A DNA stretch of 64,000 nt from Lyngbya sp. CCAP 1446/10 (GCF_026130175.1 NZ_JAIGNI010000018.1:1-64000), one strand, 5' to 3'. Counted from the stretch's first letter, positions 18,068-28,162 are shown. Numbers and translations: made by a program. Notes: generated by a model from the letters alone, not told the origin.

Positions 18068-18102
18068 CGATGGGGCGCGGGAGACAATACTCCGCGCCCC
18101 AT
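18068..18102. terminator. Hairpin downstream of the DUF1517 gene
   Basis: GATGGGGCGCGG and CCGCGCCCCATC form a 12-bp perfect stem around an 11-base loop, directly after the stop of the minus-strand 18111-19100 gene. There is no strong T tract. The rest of 17782-18110 has no gene. Confidence 0.5.
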
Positions 18103-18110
18103 CTTGCTCG

Positions 18111-19100
18111 CTAAATCGATCGCAAATCAGGATAGCCAGCCAACATATCATCAGCAGTCAGAGTATCGCCGTTAGCTTGAGGAGTCCACAGCACCTCAAC
18201 CGCCAGCAACTGCTCGCTCGATACTCCCCCAATCTGGCGCAAAGCTTGGCGCAAATCTTCAGAGTTTTTCACTACTGGCAATTGCAATTTGCCTTGAGTA
18301 CCGACAATCACCGTCACCACAATAAACTCACCCGGTTCTGAATTCAAATCTGTACCAACTAGCGCGCCGTTTTCCTGCAAAACTGGCAGGTTATTGCTGC
18401 TCCCTGCTTGCCGGAGCTGGTTGTTATAATTCGAGAGCGTTTCTTCAGTAAACTTACTGCGTTCTGCCAAAGAAAACTGGTTAAATTTAGCTTCGGCTGC
18501 TTCCAAGCGAGTTTGCACAGAGTCAGCGCCCGCGTAAACCCAATATTCAGGATGTCGCAGCATCGCCAGAGTAGATTCTTGCAGCACTTGAGCGCGACCG
18601 GCCGCTGTATCCGTATTCACTTTGCGCGCTAGCGAGTCAAGTTCGGCCTGCAAACCGCGTGCCTCTGCTAGCAAACCAACTTGCAAGCGGGCCACAGATA
18701 CTGTGGTAGTAGGGGCGCTGTTGCCGAGTTCGTCAGTTGAATTCCCGGCGCGACGGAAGCTTTGAACGAGGAAATTCGCGATCGAAATAAAGATCAAAAT
18801 CGAGAACAGGCCACCAAACCCGCCGCCAAAACCGAAAAACGGCAGCAAGAAAGGGAATCCGAAACCGCCACCAAAACCGCCGCCATAGCCACCGGGGTAG
18901 TAACCCCCTCCAGACGGGGCGTTGCGAGTCGGAGACGAGTAACTGCGCGCCGGAGCTCTAAAAGATCCGCCACCCATCCGTCCTCCGCTGCGAGCAGCCA
19001 GAGCTCCGTCAGCGTTACCGAGGGCTAGCGTCAGTACCAGACCGATCGCAAATAGTGATTTCAAAAGCGGTTTGATCTTTGAAATTAGTTGCTTGTACAT
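18111..19100 (-). CDS. DUF1517 family membrane protein
   Basis: A 329-residue protein. The N-terminal signal or anchor (LFAIGLVLTLALGNADGALA) is followed by a Gly-rich region (residues 38-95 with many GGG and FGGGFG), then a membrane segment LFSILIFISIANFLV near 100-115. A conserved C-terminal domain starts at VSVARLQVGLLAEARGLQAELDSL. This layout is that of the DUF1517 family of cyanobacteria and plastids, whose molecular function is not established. The location is probably the thylakoid or plasma membrane. The N-terminal half is basic and low in complexity. Confidence 0.85.
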   Translation of the reverse strand: MYKQLISKIKPLLKSLFAIGLVLTLALGNADGALAARSGGRMGGGSFRAPARSYSSPTRNAPSGGGYYPGGYGGGFGGGFGFPFLLPFFGFGGGFGGLFSILIFISIANFLVQSFRRAGNSTDELGNSAPTTTVSVARLQVGLLAEARGLQAELDSLARKVNTDTAAGRAQVLQESTLAMLRHPEYWVYAGADSVQTRLEAAEAKFNQFSLAERSKFTEETLSNYNNQLRQAGSSNNLPVLQENGALVGTDLNSEPGEFIVVTVIVGTQGKLQLPVVKNSEDLRQALRQIGGVSSEQLLAVEVLWTPQANGDTLTADDMLAGYPDLRSI

Positions 19101-19286
19101 AAGACCGTTACTATTCGATACATTTATAATTTACAGTCTATTCTGGCTTATGGGCAGCCCGGTTCCAGGTATGCAGCGTGCGAGATATCCGTACCAACCC
19201 ATCCCAGCACCCTGAGGGAACCAGAAAAACTAGAGTCCGAAGCCACTGTCTGCCATATCACTTGACACATAATTTTCGCAACAATC

Positions 19287-20486
19287 CTATTTACTGTCCA
19301 AAATTCCCTTATTCTCATCCGGGACAAATTCCGTAACAACTTGGCCACCACCACCGTCACCTTTGACAATCACAGTTTGATTTTTTAACTCTCCCGCCGC
19401 CCTCGGCCCAGTCAAATTAAACACCGGATTTAGTTGCTTGTACACCACATTTCCTTCTGCGTCAAAAGTTTGGTTAGTTAAATACCACGTTACGCGATCG
19501 GTATTTAATTGAGATTGACGTTTTTCCCCAATTCCTACCACATTTCCCGTCAAATAAAAAATCTTTTTCTCTAAATCTCCCCGCCCCGTATCCCCAGTCA
19601 TCGTCACCTTTTCCACCCGGTGAAAAACCTTTACAGGCCCGGGCGATATCACAGATTGGGCCGGAAAATTCCAACTCATCAAACTGCTTTCTATTTGCAG
19701 CGGTGGGTCTGATGGCATTAATTGAGCGTTTTTCGTTAATGTCGCAATCTTGGTTTTTAAGTCTACATCTACCTGGTCAGCAAAACCGCTGTCTGTTACT
19801 TTTTGATCTTTATATCTGTCAATTTGAGTCGGTTGGTCGCTGTGTACCTTTTGTTGCTCCACAAACCATACTAAATGCTCGGTTCGCAATTGCAAAACCG
19901 GATCTTTAACATTCGCCACCACAGAGCCGAATAATTCCATCCTCTTAGCCCTACTGAAAACCCGCGCTTCCTTGGCTGAAGCAGTAACCTGTTTGTTCTG
20001 TCCAATCAAATTATTGCGGACAACTAAAACATCTTCCTTCGGCCGCCACTCCAACTCATTTCCCCGCAATACCACGCCATTTTTTAGGTCAGTAGCGACT
20101 ATGTTACCTTTGAGAAAAACCTGATTTCCTTCCTGAAACACCTGCCCAGTGTCTCCCTGAATATCATAAATTTCTTTGCCGTCCTGAAACAATTTTCCGA
20201 CTGGTTTCTGAACGTCAACTATCTTGTTGTCTTTGCTGTAAACGGCATTTTTCGAGTTTACTTTCCAGAACGTCTCGCCCTTTTCGTTTGCTTGTTCTAG
20301 GGTTACTTTGTTCAAAGTTAGAGTGCTGTTTGACTGCTGAGCAGTTTTGATATCCTCAGCTAATTTATTCTTTTGAGTCTCTTGCGGAGCCGCACAAGCA
20401 CCAATCCCCAAAATCATTGCTGCCAAACATAGCTGCACCAATTTTGAGGATTTTAAATTAGGAATTTGTGATTTGAGATTAATCAT
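19287..20486 (-). CDS. LptC-like lipoprotein of the LPS export system
   Basis: Start ATG 20486 is preferred. An in-frame start at 20552 would add 22 residues encoded by tandem ATTGGGC repeats, and the signal peptide begins at ATG 20486. The lipobox is LGIGACAAP, with Cys as the lipidated residue. The mature protein has repeated beta-strand units (VQKPVGKLFQDGKEIYDIQGDTG, LKGNIVATDLKNG, VLRGNELEWRPKEDVL) as in the LptC/OstA-type beta-jellyroll, about 400 residues and so probably two such domains. It likely bridges LPS from the inner-membrane LptBFG complex to the periplasm. No lpt partners are next to it. Confidence 0.78.
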   Translation of the reverse strand: MINLKSQIPNLKSSKLVQLCLAAMILGIGACAAPQETQKNKLAEDIKTAQQSNSTLTLNKVTLEQANEKGETFWKVNSKNAVYSKDNKIVDVQKPVGKLFQDGKEIYDIQGDTGQVFQEGNQVFLKGNIVATDLKNGVVLRGNELEWRPKEDVLVVRNNLIGQNKQVTASAKEARVFSRAKRMELFGSVVANVKDPVLQLRTEHLVWFVEQQKVHSDQPTQIDRYKDQKVTDSGFADQVDVDLKTKIATLTKNAQLMPSDPPLQIESSLMSWNFPAQSVISPGPVKVFHRVEKVTMTGDTGRGDLEKKIFYLTGNVVGIGEKRQSQLNTDRVTWYLTNQTFDAEGNVVYKQLNPVFNLTGPRAAGELKNQTVIVKGDGGGGQVVTEFVPDENKGILDSK

Positions 20487-20487
20487 T

Positions 20488-20531
20488 GCTAATTCATCAT
20501 TGGGCATTGGGCATTGGGCATTGGGCATTGG
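20488..20531. repeat. Heptamer tandem repeat (GGGCATT) at the lptC-like start
   Basis: ATTGGGC is repeated several times just upstream of ATG 20486 on the minus strand. It continues into AT-rich imperfect repeats to about 20680 (ATTCCCCATTCC pattern). It explains the spurious N-terminal extension of the gene. Confidence 0.65.
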
Positions 20532-20682
20532 TAATTGGCTAATTAAAAACACTAATCAAAAATCTGTCAGACTTGAGCTAAATTTTTAACTTCTAATTTT
20601 CAATTATTCAACCCATCAGCTATTACCCCTTAACTATTACCCATTCCCCATTCCCCATCCCCCATTCCCGATTCCCGATTCC

Positions 20683-21291
20683 CTATCTGTCGTCGTGTTC
20701 GTCCATCAAGCTCAAGCCCGACAATGGGCGGTAAGCATAGTTAGGGCGCGATGTTTTTTGGATGTCGTCCTTAATCATTTCCAAATCGATGTAGCGATCG
20801 GCTACATTAATCAAACTGTCACTTGTCATCGATCGCAAACTCACGACTTCCACCCGCACGCCGCGATAGCTCACAGCATCCACAGCATAAGCCAAATCGC
20901 CATCACCGCTGACCAAAACCGCCGTGTCGTAAGACCCGACTAAGGCCATCATGTCCACAGCAATTTCTACATCCAAGTTCGCCTTCTTAGAACCATCTGG
21001 TAACTGCACCAAATCCTTAGAAATCACTCGGTAGCCGTTGCGACGCATCCATAGCAAAAACCCCTGCTGTTTCTCGTTAGTGCGATCGACACCAGTGTAG
21101 AAAAAAGAGCGTAACAGCCGCGAACCCGCAGTTAAACGGCACAGCAGCTTAGTGTAATCAATCTCAATTCCCAACTGCAAAGCCGCGTAAAAAAGGTTAG
21201 AGCCGTCAATAAAAATTGCTACTCGACCGCGATTTTCCAGAACCTGTTCCGGCGTAAAAAGGTCGTTGCTTTCTATTCTATTCAACATCAT
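20683..21291 (-). CDS. LabA-like NYN domain protein
   Basis: A 202-residue NYN/LabA-DUF88 family protein. The PIN-like fold shows conserved acidic residues: IFIDGSNLFYA near residue 27, then KKANLDVEIAVDMM near 105 and VLVSGDGDLAYAVDAV near 125. Most NYN proteins are predicted RNA-processing nucleases. In Synechococcus, LabA takes part in circadian output from KaiC, but several paralogues exist, so equivalence is not claimed. An MM start leaves ATG 21291 or 21288 open. It lies 87 bp downstream of metG on the same strand. Confidence 0.85.
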   Translation of the reverse strand: MMLNRIESNDLFTPEQVLENRGRVAIFIDGSNLFYAALQLGIEIDYTKLLCRLTAGSRLLRSFFYTGVDRTNEKQQGFLLWMRRNGYRVISKDLVQLPDGSKKANLDVEIAVDMMALVGSYDTAVLVSGDGDLAYAVDAVSYRGVRVEVVSLRSMTSDSLINVADRYIDLEMIKDDIQKTSRPNYAYRPLSGLSLMDEHDDR

Positions 21292-21378
21292 TGTTATGCC
21301 TCAATTTTTATGAAAGATTGGTAAAGAAATAAGTGCTAATTCATAATCTGTCATAGCACCCCGATCGCTGGCTGCGAA

Positions 21379-22986
21379 CTATGAAGGTAATGTTTCGAGC
21401 AGTTCTAGCCGCTTAAAAACAGGTTGTGGTTCCCCCAGAGTTTGGTTAGCCGGCAAAGCGCCCCAGGCAGCATGAACTGCAAAAGTCGCTGAACTGTTAA
21501 CGGCAACCCGATCGTTAAAGTCAATTGAAAAACCTAGCTGCTGATAGATAGCGTTGCTGATATTAGGAATAATCGGCGATAAAAGGTAAGATGCCAGTCT
21601 AACAGATTCCAGAACAGAATATAGCACTTGTTGGACACTTTCGAGCTGTCCTTGCTTGTACAAACTCCAAGGTGCTTGTACGTCAATAAACTTGTTACCG
21701 GCTCTCACTAATGCAAGTACAGCTTCGCAAGCCTTGCTAAAAGCCAATTCTTCGTAAAAACCCGCGACTCGATCGCCCAAATCCCAGCCCATACTCTTGA
21801 GAAGGTTGTCGCCGGGAATGTCTTCCCCCGACACATTTGGCACTGAGCCTCCGCAATATTTGCGAGCCATGTTTAGGGTACGGTTAAGCAAATTTCCCAA
21901 ATCATTTGCTAGCTCAGCATTCAATATATTGATAAACCGAGTTTCGTTAAAATCGCCGTCTTCTCCGAATTCAATTTCTTTGAGGAAATAGTAACGCACT
22001 GCATCAGCGCCGTATTTATTGACCAATTCGACTGGGTTTAAAGTATTACCCTCCGATTTCCCCATTTTTTTGCCGTCTTTGGTCAAAAAACCGTGAGCGA
22101 AGACACGGCCAGGCACCGACATACCCGCTGACATCAGCATTGCCGGCCAGTAAACTGCGTGAAACCGGAGAATATCTTTGCCGATCAAGTGCAGGTCAAT
22201 CGGCCACCATTTAGATAAAGCATTCTCTAACATCGGATCGTTGTCCGGATCTAGCAAGGCTGTGACGTATGCCAGTAAAGCGTCAAACCAGACGTAAATG
22301 GTGTGACTGGAGTCAACCGGTATCGGCAGGCCCCATGCCAGATTCACTCTAGAAATCGAAAAGTCTTGCAGGCCGGAGTTGACGAAGCTGAGAACTTCGT
22401 TGCGCCGGCTTTCCGGGGCGATGAAGTCGGGACGTTCTGCGTACAAGGCGAGGAGTTGGTCTTGATATCGCGACAGGCGAAAAAAGTAGTTTTCTTCGTC
22501 GCGCCACTCAACTTCCTTGCTGGTGTGGACGGAACACCGATTTCCCGGTAACAAATCCCGTTCATCTTTAAATTCTTCGCAGGAGACGCAGTACCAGCCT
22601 TGTTGCTGGTTCAAGTAGATGTCGCCGGAGTTCCAGACGCGCTGGAAAAATTCTTTGACAATGTACTCGTGGCGGCGCGAGGTTGTGCGGATGAAGCGAT
22701 CGTACTGGATGTCGAGTTGTTCCCACAGCGTTTCAAACGCCGGAACTACTAAGTCGCAGTGAGCTTGGGGCGATCGTCCCAAACTCTCGGCTGTGCGCTG
22801 AATTTTCTGCCCGTGTTCGTCAGTCCCGGTAATCATCAAGACAGATTTGCCCCGCAGCCGCTCAAATCGGGCTAGGGCATCTGCTGCCATAGTCGTGTAA
22901 GCGCTGCCAACGTGAGGTAAATCGTTTACATAGTACAGAGGCGTTGTGATTGCAAAGGTATTCTTAGTTTGATCGGTCGATTTCAT
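21379..22986 (-). CDS. metG: Methionyl-tRNA synthetase
   Basis: A 535-residue class I aminoacyl-tRNA synthetase. The HIGH-type motif is PHVGSAY near residue 24 and the KMSKS-type motif is KKMGKSEGN near residue 306. The editing and active-site part includes ITGTDEHGQKI near 52-62. A zinc-knuckle region has CVSC and later C-x-V-H near 133-155. The anticodon-binding helical domain follows; there is no C-terminal tRNA-binding (EMAPII-like) domain, in line with the short bacterial form. Start ATG 22986 gives the expected N terminus of about 14 residues before LYYVNDLPH. Confidence 0.95.
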   Translation of the reverse strand: MKSTDQTKNTFAITTPLYYVNDLPHVGSAYTTMAADALARFERLRGKSVLMITGTDEHGQKIQRTAESLGRSPQAHCDLVVPAFETLWEQLDIQYDRFIRTTSRRHEYIVKEFFQRVWNSGDIYLNQQQGWYCVSCEEFKDERDLLPGNRCSVHTSKEVEWRDEENYFFRLSRYQDQLLALYAERPDFIAPESRRNEVLSFVNSGLQDFSISRVNLAWGLPIPVDSSHTIYVWFDALLAYVTALLDPDNDPMLENALSKWWPIDLHLIGKDILRFHAVYWPAMLMSAGMSVPGRVFAHGFLTKDGKKMGKSEGNTLNPVELVNKYGADAVRYYFLKEIEFGEDGDFNETRFINILNAELANDLGNLLNRTLNMARKYCGGSVPNVSGEDIPGDNLLKSMGWDLGDRVAGFYEELAFSKACEAVLALVRAGNKFIDVQAPWSLYKQGQLESVQQVLYSVLESVRLASYLLSPIIPNISNAIYQQLGFSIDFNDRVAVNSSATFAVHAAWGALPANQTLGEPQPVFKRLELLETLPS

Positions 22987-23751
22987 TGAATCCTAAAAAA
23001 AATTCCCTAAATTGAGTTTCGATTTTAACTCAGCGTTTAAATCTTTGATGGAGCCGCAATCAAGCTAAATTTACTGCAAGTTATTTGCATTTGTCTAACC
23101 AGAGCTATTTCCAAAAGAAATATAGCTTTCATATCAACACTAATCTTTTTTAGTTCTTTTTGACGAACTCTCTAAAATGTCTTAATATTTTGACATTTTG
23201 CTGACTTGTGGCTCCCTAGGATTGTCTGTCCCGCATCCTTAATTTTTGGAGGGCCAAGGTGCGGCCCCACTTGCCATCTCGAAGCGAGAAACTAAGCTAT
23301 GGAGCTCTTAATCGCCTGCAAATCCTCACTGTTTTCGATCGACCCAGGGACGCAGAAACCCAATTTTTTATAATAAAAATCTCTCGTGAAGCGCGAGTGC
23401 TTTAGTTTTTGGGCCCAGCCAGAGCCTGATAGCCGAGATTTTTTGTCAATCAACCCCGGTTTTTCGATGTTGCCAGCGCCTTCGGGGCACACACAAAAAC
23501 CCAAACTACTTCAACTTCGGGCGATCAAATTAGCGTGCGTCTAACAATGTATTAACCCATATTTTTTACGATTGCCGTGCCACAGTACAATCACTGAGAA
23601 CAATCGAGTTTTTCAGAGAGCGATCGGGCTTTTTCCCTGTATACCTACATAAATATAGGGACAAAAAGTATAATTTATTGCTTAATTGCTAGATCGAAAA
23701 CCGTAAAAACCGAATGTAACAGTTGAGGGTGTCGAATGTGGGAGCTAACTC
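22987..23751. other. Intergenic stretch without a supported gene
   Basis: Upstream of metG, on its promoter side. A 70-codon frame at 23292-23504 (minus) has no ribosome-binding site and consists mostly of repeat-like DNA, so it is not called. It contains AGCGATCGGGC-type sites and a Cys-rich frame fragment without homology that I can name. Confidence 0.45.
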
Positions 23752-23886
23752 AATACGGTTCACTTAACATATTTATGCCCCGGAGATCCCCCTAAATCCC
23801 CCGAAAGCAAGGGGGACTTTGAGGGCATTCTTGTCCCCCCTTTTTAAGGGGTGTGCCAGGGAGATCTGTCTTAAGTGAACCGTATT
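23752..23886. mobile_element. 135-bp MITE-like element with 16-bp terminal inverted repeats
   Basis: The ends are AATACGGTTCACTTAA (23752-23767) and its exact reverse complement (23871-23886). The inside carries GATCCCCCTAAATCCCCC, AAGGGGGACTTTGAGGGC and CCCCTTTTTAAGGGG, the same core found at 57538-57633 and in half form at 40218-40262. There is no coding capacity. A target-site duplication is not obvious. Confidence 0.75.
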
Positions 23887-23979
23887 CGGATCTAACTTTC
23901 AAAACCCTATTTCTTGAAACCATGAGTGGGGCGGACATTATTAGCCCGCCCAAAAATTAAATTTAAATGCCGATACAGC

Positions 23980-25077
23980 TTATCCTTCGGGAAAATTAAC
24001 TCGATTTCCGCCCATAGCTTCCGACAAATAATCGGCCGCAGCTTCCACTACCGCGATCGCATTTTCGTAAACCATCCGCGTCGGCCCCAAAACCCCAACA
24101 CTACCAACAGGCACCGATCCCCGGCGGTAAATCGAAGAAATTAGAGTACAGCCGCGAATTGGTTCTAAGGAATTTTCCGATCCAATACGCACAGTTACCC
24201 GCTTCCCTGGCGTGTCCAACTCAGGCGATTCAAAAATCAAAGGCCAAAGCAATTCCTGTTCTTGTTCGAGCAGTTGTACGAGGGTTTGAACTTGCTGCAA
24301 CTGCGAAAAATCTGGTAAGCGCAGGGCTTCTGCCAAACCGCCGATCAGAATTCGCGTGTAGGTGGGATTGCTTTGGCGGCTGCTCAAAGCAGTCAGCATG
24401 GTTTCCATCCATTCTGCGTAGAGTTCAAAGTCTCGGTCTAACTCGCTCCAGTCTACAGTCGAGAGTTCCGAAAGCGATCGCCCCCGCAGCTTGCTATTCA
24501 AAAAATTCGACAAAATCTGCAATTCGCGATCGACAATTTCGTCATCTGGCCAGCTACCATCTGCGCCCTTCGGCAACTGCACCAACACCGAATGAGTTTC
24601 GTAGGCATCCGTCACCACAATCAGCATCACCTTTCCGGCCTCTAGCTGCACCAGTTGCAAGTGGCGCAAGCAAGCCGTATTGGTTTGCGGTATCGTGATC
24701 ATGGCAATGTAACCGCTGATAGTTGCCAGGATTTGAGCCGCGCCGCGAAGTGCCGCATCCATGCGACCATCCGACCAGTTGAGCTGGTCTAGTACCTTTT
24801 CCACCTTACCGGCGAGGGTATCAGACGGCTGAATCAACTGATCTACATAAATTCTGTAGCCGGAGTCAGAGGGGACTCGTCCGGCCGAAGTGTGGGGCTG
24901 ATAGAGCAGTCCAGCTTTTTCGAGAGTCCCCATCGCATTGCGAATTGTAGCTGGGCTGACGCTGAGGTTGAATTCGTCAGCCAAAGCTTTTGAGCCAACG
25001 GGTTCCGCTGTAGCTATGTAGTGGCGAACCGTTGCCCAAAGGATGTGTTGTTGCCGATCGGTGAGGTTAACGCGCAC
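23980..25077 (-). CDS. hrcA: Heat-inducible transcription repressor HrcA
   Basis: A 365-residue protein. The N-terminal winged helix ([28 protein letters not shown], then [21 protein letters not shown]) is the HrcA signature, followed by [18 protein letters not shown]. The C-terminal dimerisation and GAF-like domain ends with [21 protein letters not shown]. HrcA represses groESL-type operons through CIRCE elements (TTAGCACTC-N9-GAGTGCTAA); I see no CIRCE in the 300 bp upstream, so autoregulation by that site is not indicated. Start ATG 25077 gives the normal N terminus. Confidence 0.95.
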   Translation of the reverse strand: MRVNLTDRQQHILWATVRHYIATAEPVGSKALADEFNLSVSPATIRNAMGTLEKAGLLYQPHTSAGRVPSDSGYRIYVDQLIQPSDTLAGKVEKVLDQLNWSDGRMDAALRGAAQILATISGYIAMITIPQTNTACLRHLQLVQLEAGKVMLIVVTDAYETHSVLVQLPKGADGSWPDDEIVDRELQILSNFLNSKLRGRSLSELSTVDWSELDRDFELYAEWMETMLTALSSRQSNPTYTRILIGGLAEALRLPDFSQLQQVQTLVQLLEQEQELLWPLIFESPELDTPGKRVTVRIGSENSLEPIRGCTLISSIYRRGSVPVGSVGVLGPTRMVYENAIAVVEAAADYLSEAMGGNRVNFPEG

Positions 25078-25215
25078 AGATATTTAAGTAGAATTAGTAT
25101 TTAGAGTTGAAAGCCACTATTTAATCGAAACGTCTGTCCCAAGAGGGCGATCGGGCAGACTTACTTATTTAAACATAACAGATTTTAGGTTAAGGAAGAA
25201 GTCAGTTGTTACTGG

Positions 25216-25370
25216 TTATTGATTATCGGTGATTGGTGATTGGTGATTGGTGATTGGTTATTTGTAAGTTCTAATGCCCAATGCCCCATGCCCCATGACC
25301 TGTTTGGCCAATGCCCCATGCCCCATGACCTGTTTGGCCAATGCCCCATGCCCCATGACCTGTTTGGCCC
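25216..25370. repeat. Tandem repeat tract: TGATTGGT octamers then 30-bp unit three times
   Basis: About four GTGATTGG units at 25228-25258 are followed by three copies of a 30-bp unit (25281-25310, 25311-25340, 25341-25370). Each unit contains ATGCCCCATGCCCCATGACC and TGTTTGGCC; the third differs only at its last base. The tract lies between the hydrolase stop and the hrcA promoter side. Confidence 0.85.
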
Positions 25371-25377
25371 ATGCCCT

Positions 25378-26244
25378 CTAATTATGTTCTTTAAGAATAT
25401 TTTGCAGGTAACTAGCCACTGCATCCGGCTGTTCCATCATTGCCAAATGGCCGCAATCAAGCTGAAGCACATTTTCGCCACAACCTTGGAACATCCAGTG
25501 AAAGCTAGCCAAATGCAGCACGTATTTGGGTTCCATAATTTTGTCTTTAGTGCCGGCAATAAAATACACGGGCTGCTTGAGTCGGGACACTATTTGTGGC
25601 AACAGGTGAATCTCGGCTTCTGTGGTGGATTCCAACAAAGCCCCCAAAGCTGCGTCTGGATGAGCTCCCACGAAATCTCTCAAACGCTGCCTTCCCCAGT
25701 CGCGCCCGATCGATCTTGCCACAGAATCCCGCGCAAACACGAAATCTACTAATGGCAAGTGAGGCAGCCAGCGGGGACGCATTTTGACTAGCTGTTTGCC
25801 GACGGAGCGAAACCGCTCGAATTCTTCCTTTAGATAGATGCCGCCGCCAGCATTGATGCAAACAACACCTTTAATACGATCAGAGAATTGGCTGGCTCCC
25901 CAAAGGGCGATCGTGCCGCCGAGAGAGTGCCCCACCAACCAAGCATTAGAAATATCGAGTTTTTCGAGTAAAATTTCCAAATCGCGAGCGTAAGCTGCGG
26001 GAGTGTAACAGGAATTAAGCGGTTCCCAATGCTCTGGATGGCCGTCGCCGTCCGGTTGAGAATCGCCAAACCCGCGCAAATCGTAGGTCAGGCACTGATA
26101 GTTTGGTGCCAAGCGATCGGTCAAAGGTTGCCAGTAGCGGCGGCTTAACAGCCAGCCGTGGACAAATACCAGAACCGGGGAAGTTGCAGTGGGAGCCGTC
26201 AAATCGCAAGCGTGCCGAACCCCTAGGATGTCTATGGTTGCCAT
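25378..26244 (-). CDS. Alpha/beta hydrolase
   Basis: A 288-residue alpha/beta hydrolase fold protein. The oxyanion region is VLVFVHGWLLSRRYW and the nucleophile elbow GHSLGG (Ser near residue 107). The late His is in LDCGHLAMMEQPDAV near 267 and the acidic partner is probably the Asp in IAGTKDKIMEP near 242. The family covers esterases, haloperoxidase-like and lipase-like enzymes, so the substrate cannot be named. There is no signal peptide. It lies 132 bp downstream of the ACT-domain gene on the same strand. Confidence 0.88.
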   Translation of the reverse strand: MATIDILGVRHACDLTAPTATSPVLVFVHGWLLSRRYWQPLTDRLAPNYQCLTYDLRGFGDSQPDGDGHPEHWEPLNSCYTPAAYARDLEILLEKLDISNAWLVGHSLGGTIALWGASQFSDRIKGVVCINAGGGIYLKEEFERFRSVGKQLVKMRPRWLPHLPLVDFVFARDSVARSIGRDWGRQRLRDFVGAHPDAALGALLESTTEAEIHLLPQIVSRLKQPVYFIAGTKDKIMEPKYVLHLASFHWMFQGCGENVLQLDCGHLAMMEQPDAVASYLQNILKEHN

Positions 26245-26376
26245 AATTTTATCCTATCGCGAAATCAGCACAGAGGGATCGGCAGTTACAGGAGGGCGAT
26301 CGACTCGGTTTCACTTTCTCAGGATTAAGGCCAAGCATCGAGCAAAAACCCAGTTTCGCCAGCATCAGCGCGATCG

Positions 26377-27102
26377 CTAAAACCGCTCGCCCAGCAATCT
26401 TTGTCGCACCCCCTCAGCGATTTTCTGCCCCAGATACTCAGGAATTAAACTTTCATTGGGCCCCAACAAGTAGAGAATCAGGCGAGTTCGCCCCCGCCAA
26501 ACCAATAAATTTGCATTCACCACCAACAAATCCTCTTGCCAGATGGCATACATAACTTTGTAAAAAAGTCCAGGCTGATTATCAGCTTCTATCAGCAGAG
26601 CTGGCAAGTGGAAAACCGGATCGACGTAAAATTCAGTTGCCACATCCTCCAAACCCGCGTCTAAATTGAATTCCACAGCCAACATCTCTTCAACCTCAAA
26701 ATGCCCCGCCAAGGCCTCTCGAACCGCCCTACAGACGTTTTCTGCTGTTTTATCTGCCAGTACCTTGCCACCGCGAGATACCACCAATTTGATAAATACC
26801 AGCATCGGCGGGTAAATTTGACCGTACAGACTCAGACTGTGAATGGTCAGCCCGTAGGCCGCCAATACTCCAAAAATGTCGCTCAGTAGAAAAGATTGGT
26901 TCCGGTAAGCAAAATGCAGGGCACTTTTATTACCTTCGGCTCTGATTTCGATGACTGCTTGCCGAGTTTTGTAAAGCTGATAAGCTAATTTGAGGTTTTG
27001 CAGTTGGATTTCGCTGCTGACAAATTGCTCGTAAAACTGTGGAAACGCTCGGTTAAAGCGCTTGAGAAGTTCTAGGGTAGATGGTTTTAAACCCGAAGCC
27101 AT
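26377..27102 (-). CDS. ACT-domain-like regulatory protein
   Basis: A 241-residue protein conserved in cyanobacteria. Two ACT-like units are visible: residues about 72-125 (SFLLSDIFGVLAAYGLTIHSLSLYGQ) and about 168-225 (ALLIEADNQPGLFYKVMYAIWQEDLLVVNANL), the second resembling the GlnD C-terminal ACT pattern. The N-terminal 60 residues are helical. There is no catalytic domain, so it is probably a small-molecule sensor or adaptor. Ligand and partner are unknown. Confidence 0.7.
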   Translation of the reverse strand: MASGLKPSTLELLKRFNRAFPQFYEQFVSSEIQLQNLKLAYQLYKTRQAVIEIRAEGNKSALHFAYRNQSFLLSDIFGVLAAYGLTIHSLSLYGQIYPPMLVFIKLVVSRGGKVLADKTAENVCRAVREALAGHFEVEEMLAVEFNLDAGLEDVATEFYVDPVFHLPALLIEADNQPGLFYKVMYAIWQEDLLVVNANLLVWRGRTRLILYLLGPNESLIPEYLGQKIAEGVRQRLLGERF

Positions 27103-27610
27103 AATTGAGGGGAAGGTGCGGGAGATATACTAGGTATTGACTCTCCCATGCCTTATGGCAATGGGATTTTAGATTTGACGATTCGACTTAAATTGTTCCC
27201 GCTTTCTCATTAAAAGCAGAAGTCAAATTTGTCTGGGAACACATAACTAGAATGTCGCGGTTGCGCCATTCGATCTGTACTTCCCACCAAGTGTATGACT
27301 TCCGACGCGATCGGCGGTACTAAAAAGAAGCAATTCCTAAATGCCTCTGTCCTGGTTGGGCAACAAATTTTACCTTAACACCGGGTTGTCCCGGCACAGG
27401 CTAGCAGAACATTTCTACCAAACTTGACGAGAAGCAAAAAAGCGCAGAGTCAATGTTGGACGACAAATCCCTGTTTTCGGCGTAAGATGAGTGTACCGTA
27501 AACTGTTCCTCAAGAGGCTACCCGCAATTCATCCCACGCCGATCGGAGTGGGTTGATCTATTGGGTTCTCTTTCACATCGTCCAACTTCTACTACCTTAA
27601 CCGCGCCTGC
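27103..27610. other. Intergenic stretch between divergent genes
   Basis: 508 bp between the ACT-domain gene and the GNAT gene, which point away from each other, so it must hold both promoters. I find no gene, strong hairpin or repeat in it. Confidence 0.5.
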
Positions 27611-28162
27611 ATGGGTTTTTGGAAAAACTTATTTAGTAGTTCTGAGTCTGCCTCTGTACCCCAAACAGCGGAATTTGAGGAAGATATAACTCTTGGGTTA
27701 GGCGATCCGCTTTCCCCAATGTTTCGCAAACCCGCCAGCGGCAACGCTCGCATCTTTTTTAGTTGCGATCGGGACATTGACCTCTACGAACTCGAAGAAC
27801 TTTGTAATGCAGTGGGTTGGTCCCGCCGTCCCCTGCGTAAAGTCAAAAAAGCTATTCAGCACAGCTTCCTAGTCGTCTCTATGTGGGAGATACGGGGCAG
27901 CCAGCGACGGCTGGTCGGTTTCGCCAGAGCGACTTCAGACCATGCTTTTAATGCCACGCTTTGGGATGTGGTAGTTCATCCTGACTATCAGGGTAAAGGC
28001 ATGGGTAAGGCGCTGATGAAATACATCATTAAAAAACTCCGCAGTGAAGATATCAGCAACATTACCTTATTTGCTGACCCTCAGGTGGTGGATTTTTACC
28101 GAAATTTGGGCTTTATGTCCGATCCGGAGGGGATTAAAGGTATGTTTTGGTATCCAGATTAG
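27611..28162 (+). CDS. GNAT acetyltransferase related to plastid NSI/Ycf52
   Basis: A 183-residue protein with a GNAT fold. The acetyl-CoA loop [19 protein letters not shown] lies near residue 125-143 (Q-x-x-G-x-G/A pattern). Strands [11 protein letters not shown] and [19 protein letters not shown] also fit. The N-terminal 60 residues and the phrase [20 protein letters not shown] match the cyanobacterial/plastid group typified by nuclear-shuttle-interacting acetyltransferase and Ycf52. Plastid relatives acetylate proteins; the substrate here is not known. Transcribed away from the ACT-domain gene. Confidence 0.85.
   Translation: MGFWKNLFSSSESASVPQTAEFEEDITLGLGDPLSPMFRKPASGNARIFFSCDRDIDLYELEELCNAVGWSRRPLRKVKKAIQHSFLVVSMWEIRGSQRRLVGFARATSDHAFNATLWDVVVHPDYQGKGMGKALMKYIIKKLRSEDISNITLFADPQVVDFYRNLGFMSDPEGIKGMFWYPD

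Noticed and set aside
23292-23504. 70-codon minus-strand frame upstream of metG
   Set aside because: Repeat-like DNA, no start signal, no family resemblance.
25216-25370. CRISPR-like look of the three 30-bp repeats
   Set aside because: Units are directly adjacent without spacers, so this is a plain tandem repeat.
24978-25377. CIRCE element for HrcA
   Set aside because: No TTAGCACTC-N9-GAGTGCTAA match found near hrcA.
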